Below, piece after piece: positions 62,837 through 64,000 of a stretch of DNA of 64,000 nucleotides. The notes under the pieces are model-generated. The model did not search any database. It saw only the letters and a program-made list of their open reading frames with translations, and was not told the DNA's origin. The translations under genes and the position numbers were made by a program. The DNA comes from CAWIXB01 sp963839955 (GTDB taxonomy: Bacteria > Actinomycetota > Actinomycetes > JACCUZ01): the NCBI GenBank assembly GCA_963839955.1, contig CAWIXB010000001.1, positions 434,001-498,000 of the forward strand, in the 5' to 3' direction. How positions within the stretch are numbered: the stretch's first letter is position 1; each line of letters begins with the position of its first letter.

Positions 62837-63811
62837 CTACCAGGCGTAGGCCTCGGGCGACGGGCCACCCGGGCCGGGAAAGATCTCGTCGAGACGGGTC
62901 AGCGACTTCTCGTCGAGAGTGACGTCCAGCGCACGGAGCGAGCCGTCGAGCTGTTCCATGGTTCGCGGCCCGATGATCGGAGCGGTCACGCCGGGCTGCG
63001 CGATCAGCCAGGCGATCGCGACGTCGGCGGGCTCTTCGCCGAGGTCCTCGCAGAACGCCTCGTAGGCCTCGATCGCGTCGTGGTTGGCCTCGAGTGCATC
63101 CTTGGCGCGGCCCTTCAGGCGCCGCGCGCCGGAGCGCTCCTTGCGCAGCACGCCACCGAGCAGTCCTCCGTGCAAGGGCGACCAGGGGATGACGCCGACT
63201 CCGTAGTCGCGACAGGCCGGCAGGACCTCGAGCTCGATGTCGCGCGTGAGCAAGTTGTAGATCGACTGCTCGCTCACCAGACCGGTCGAGTGTCTGCGTC
63301 GTGCGGCCTCCATGCCCTTGGCGATGTGCCACCCGGCATGGTTGGACGAGCCGACATACAGGACCTTGCCCTGCGCGCGTAGAATGTCGAAGGCTTCCCA
63401 GATTTCGTCCCACGGCGTCGAGAGGTCGACGTGGTGCATCTGGTAGAGGTCGATCCGGTCGGTCTGCAGGCGCTCTAGCGAAGCGTCGCATGCCGCCCGG
63501 ATGTTTCTTGCCGACAGGAACGTGTCGTTGGGCCAGTCGCTCATCGAGCCGTAGAGCTTGGTGGCGATGACCGTCTTCTCGCGGCGGTCGCCACCCTGGG
63601 CGAACCACCGGCCGACGATCTGCTCGGTGACGCCCTGGCCCTTCTTCCACCCGTAGACGTTCGCGGTGTCGAAGAAGTTGATGCCGTGGTCGAGGGCGCG
63701 ATCCATGATCGCGTGGGAGTCGACCTCGTTCGTCTCCGGGCCGAAGTTCATGGTGCCGAGGCAGAGAGGGCTGACTGCGAGGCCGCTGCGGCCGAGGTGG
63801 ATGTAGTCCAT
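62837..63811 (-). CDS. Aldo/keto reductase
   Basis: A 324-residue NADPH-dependent (beta/alpha)8 reductase. Catalytic tetrad residues are visible: Asp in FFDTANVYG, Tyr in NVYG, Lys in VIATKLYG and His in LYQMHHVD; the NADP-binding end has APIIGPRTMEQLDGSL. It belongs to the voltage-channel-beta/YhdN-like group that reduces varied aldehydes. Alone on its strand, divergent from the MFS gene at the window end. Confidence 0.93.
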   Translation of the reverse strand: MDYIHLGRSGLAVSPLCLGTMNFGPETNEVDSHAIMDRALDHGINFFDTANVYGWKKGQGVTEQIVGRWFAQGGDRREKTVIATKLYGSMSDWPNDTFLSARNIRAACDASLERLQTDRIDLYQMHHVDLSTPWDEIWEAFDILRAQGKVLYVGSSNHAGWHIAKGMEAARRRHSTGLVSEQSIYNLLTRDIELEVLPACRDYGVGVIPWSPLHGGLLGGVLRKERSGARRLKGRAKDALEANHDAIEAYEAFCEDLGEEPADVAIAWLIAQPGVTAPIIGPRTMEQLDGSLRALDVTLDEKSLTRLDEIFPGPGGPSPEAYAW

Positions 63812-63874
63812 GCCGTTCCCCTGCCCCCGGACGGGGTGGCACCAACCCTGATCGCGGCACCTAGGCTCGAAACG

Positions 63875-64000
63875 ATGACGGAACTGTCGACTCGTGCTCC
63901 GGTGGCTCGCGAGGTGTGGGCCACCCGCGTGGTTTTCGCCGGGAACGGTGCCCTGTTCGCCACGTGGGTGTCCCGGCTCCCGGCGGTGCGCGACCGGCTC
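63875..64000 (+). CDS. MFS transporter, N-terminal part (cut by window end)
   Basis: Only 42 codons are present. After a short cytoplasmic lead, ATRVVFAGNGALFATWVSRLPAVRDRL matches the first helix and loop of MFS proteins of the YbjJ/fucose-permease-like group (compare the common pattern NGxxFASWVPRIPAVRD). A TAGGCT -10 box at 63862-63867 lies 7 nt before the ATG, so the message is leaderless. Confidence 0.75.
   Translation, partial: MTELSTRAPVAREVWATRVVFAGNGALFATWVSRLPAVRDRL

Overview
The window is a stretch of chromosome from a high-GC (about 70 %) Gram-positive actinobacterium. The gene content fits a soil Nocardioidaceae-like organism: mycothiol-dependent enzyme family, DUF3027/DUF3263/DUF2530/DUF4383 proteins, actinobacterial XPB helicase with its helicase-associated partner, acVLRF1, WXG100 protein, groEL without an adjacent groES but with two CIRCE operators, many GTG starts and many starts placed 6-8 nt after a TANNNT -10 box (leaderless look). 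Taxonomy is inference from gene content only. No rRNA, tRNA, insertion sequence, prophage or CRISPR array was found.

Layout. 1-5.2 kb: C-terminal end of a probable secreted protein, small enzymes and regulators (VOC protein, zinc-binding small protein, a sigma factor fused to its own anti-sigma-like ZAS domain and membrane anchor, acVLRF1 ribosome-rescue factor, IclR and Rrf2 regulators, ester cyclase). 5.2-10.3 kb: cupin and divergent metal-sensing MerR regulator, an atypical Nramp-family transporter, allantoinase and a pirin. 10.4-13.2 kb: the most unusual locus, a three-gene cluster of a small uncharacterised protein, an M43 metallopeptidase carrying five exact-period KFRDD repeats that look like graspetide core peptides, and a graspetide-type ATP-grasp ligase. 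13.3-21.8 kb: nucleotidyltransferase, DUF3263, LytR_C protein, convergent trehalose genes otsB/otsA, threonine synthase behind a SAM-I (S-box) riboswitch, cold-shock protein, GDT1-type exchanger and groEL. 21.8-28 kb: secreted GH62 arabinofuranosidase under a palindromic operator, VOC, orphan WXG100 protein, a tightly packed divergent pair, LtrA, HD phosphohydrolase, secreted M14 carboxypeptidase.

28-40.7 kb is a complete hexuronate utilisation island: uronate isomerase (uxaC) faces a LacI-type regulator that is followed by nine co-directional genes, mostly with 1-4 nt overlaps, encoding an ABC importer, KDPG aldolase, mannonate dehydratase, KDG kinase, altronate dehydratase and a mannitol-dehydrogenase-family reductase. 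Together they take glucuronate or galacturonate to pyruvate and glyceraldehyde-3-phosphate. With the GH62 enzyme this suggests growth on plant glucurono-arabinoxylan or pectin.

40.9-50.3 kb mixes DNA repair (XPB helicase and its partner) with a surface-modification cassette of three sulfotransferases, a GT4 glycosyltransferase and a HAD phosphatase; two of the sulfotransferases are close paralogues. 50.4-64 kb: extended cold-shock protein, two MFS exporters, DUF3027, a GHKL/sacsin-like ATPase gene broken by an apparent single-base frameshift, DUF4383, DUF2530, a purine permease, MarR-MFS pair, mycothiol-dependent isomerase family protein, an N-methyltryptophan/sarcosine oxidase, ThpR, a 27-residue membrane micro-protein, an aldo/keto reductase and the start of a further MFS transporter cut by the window edge.
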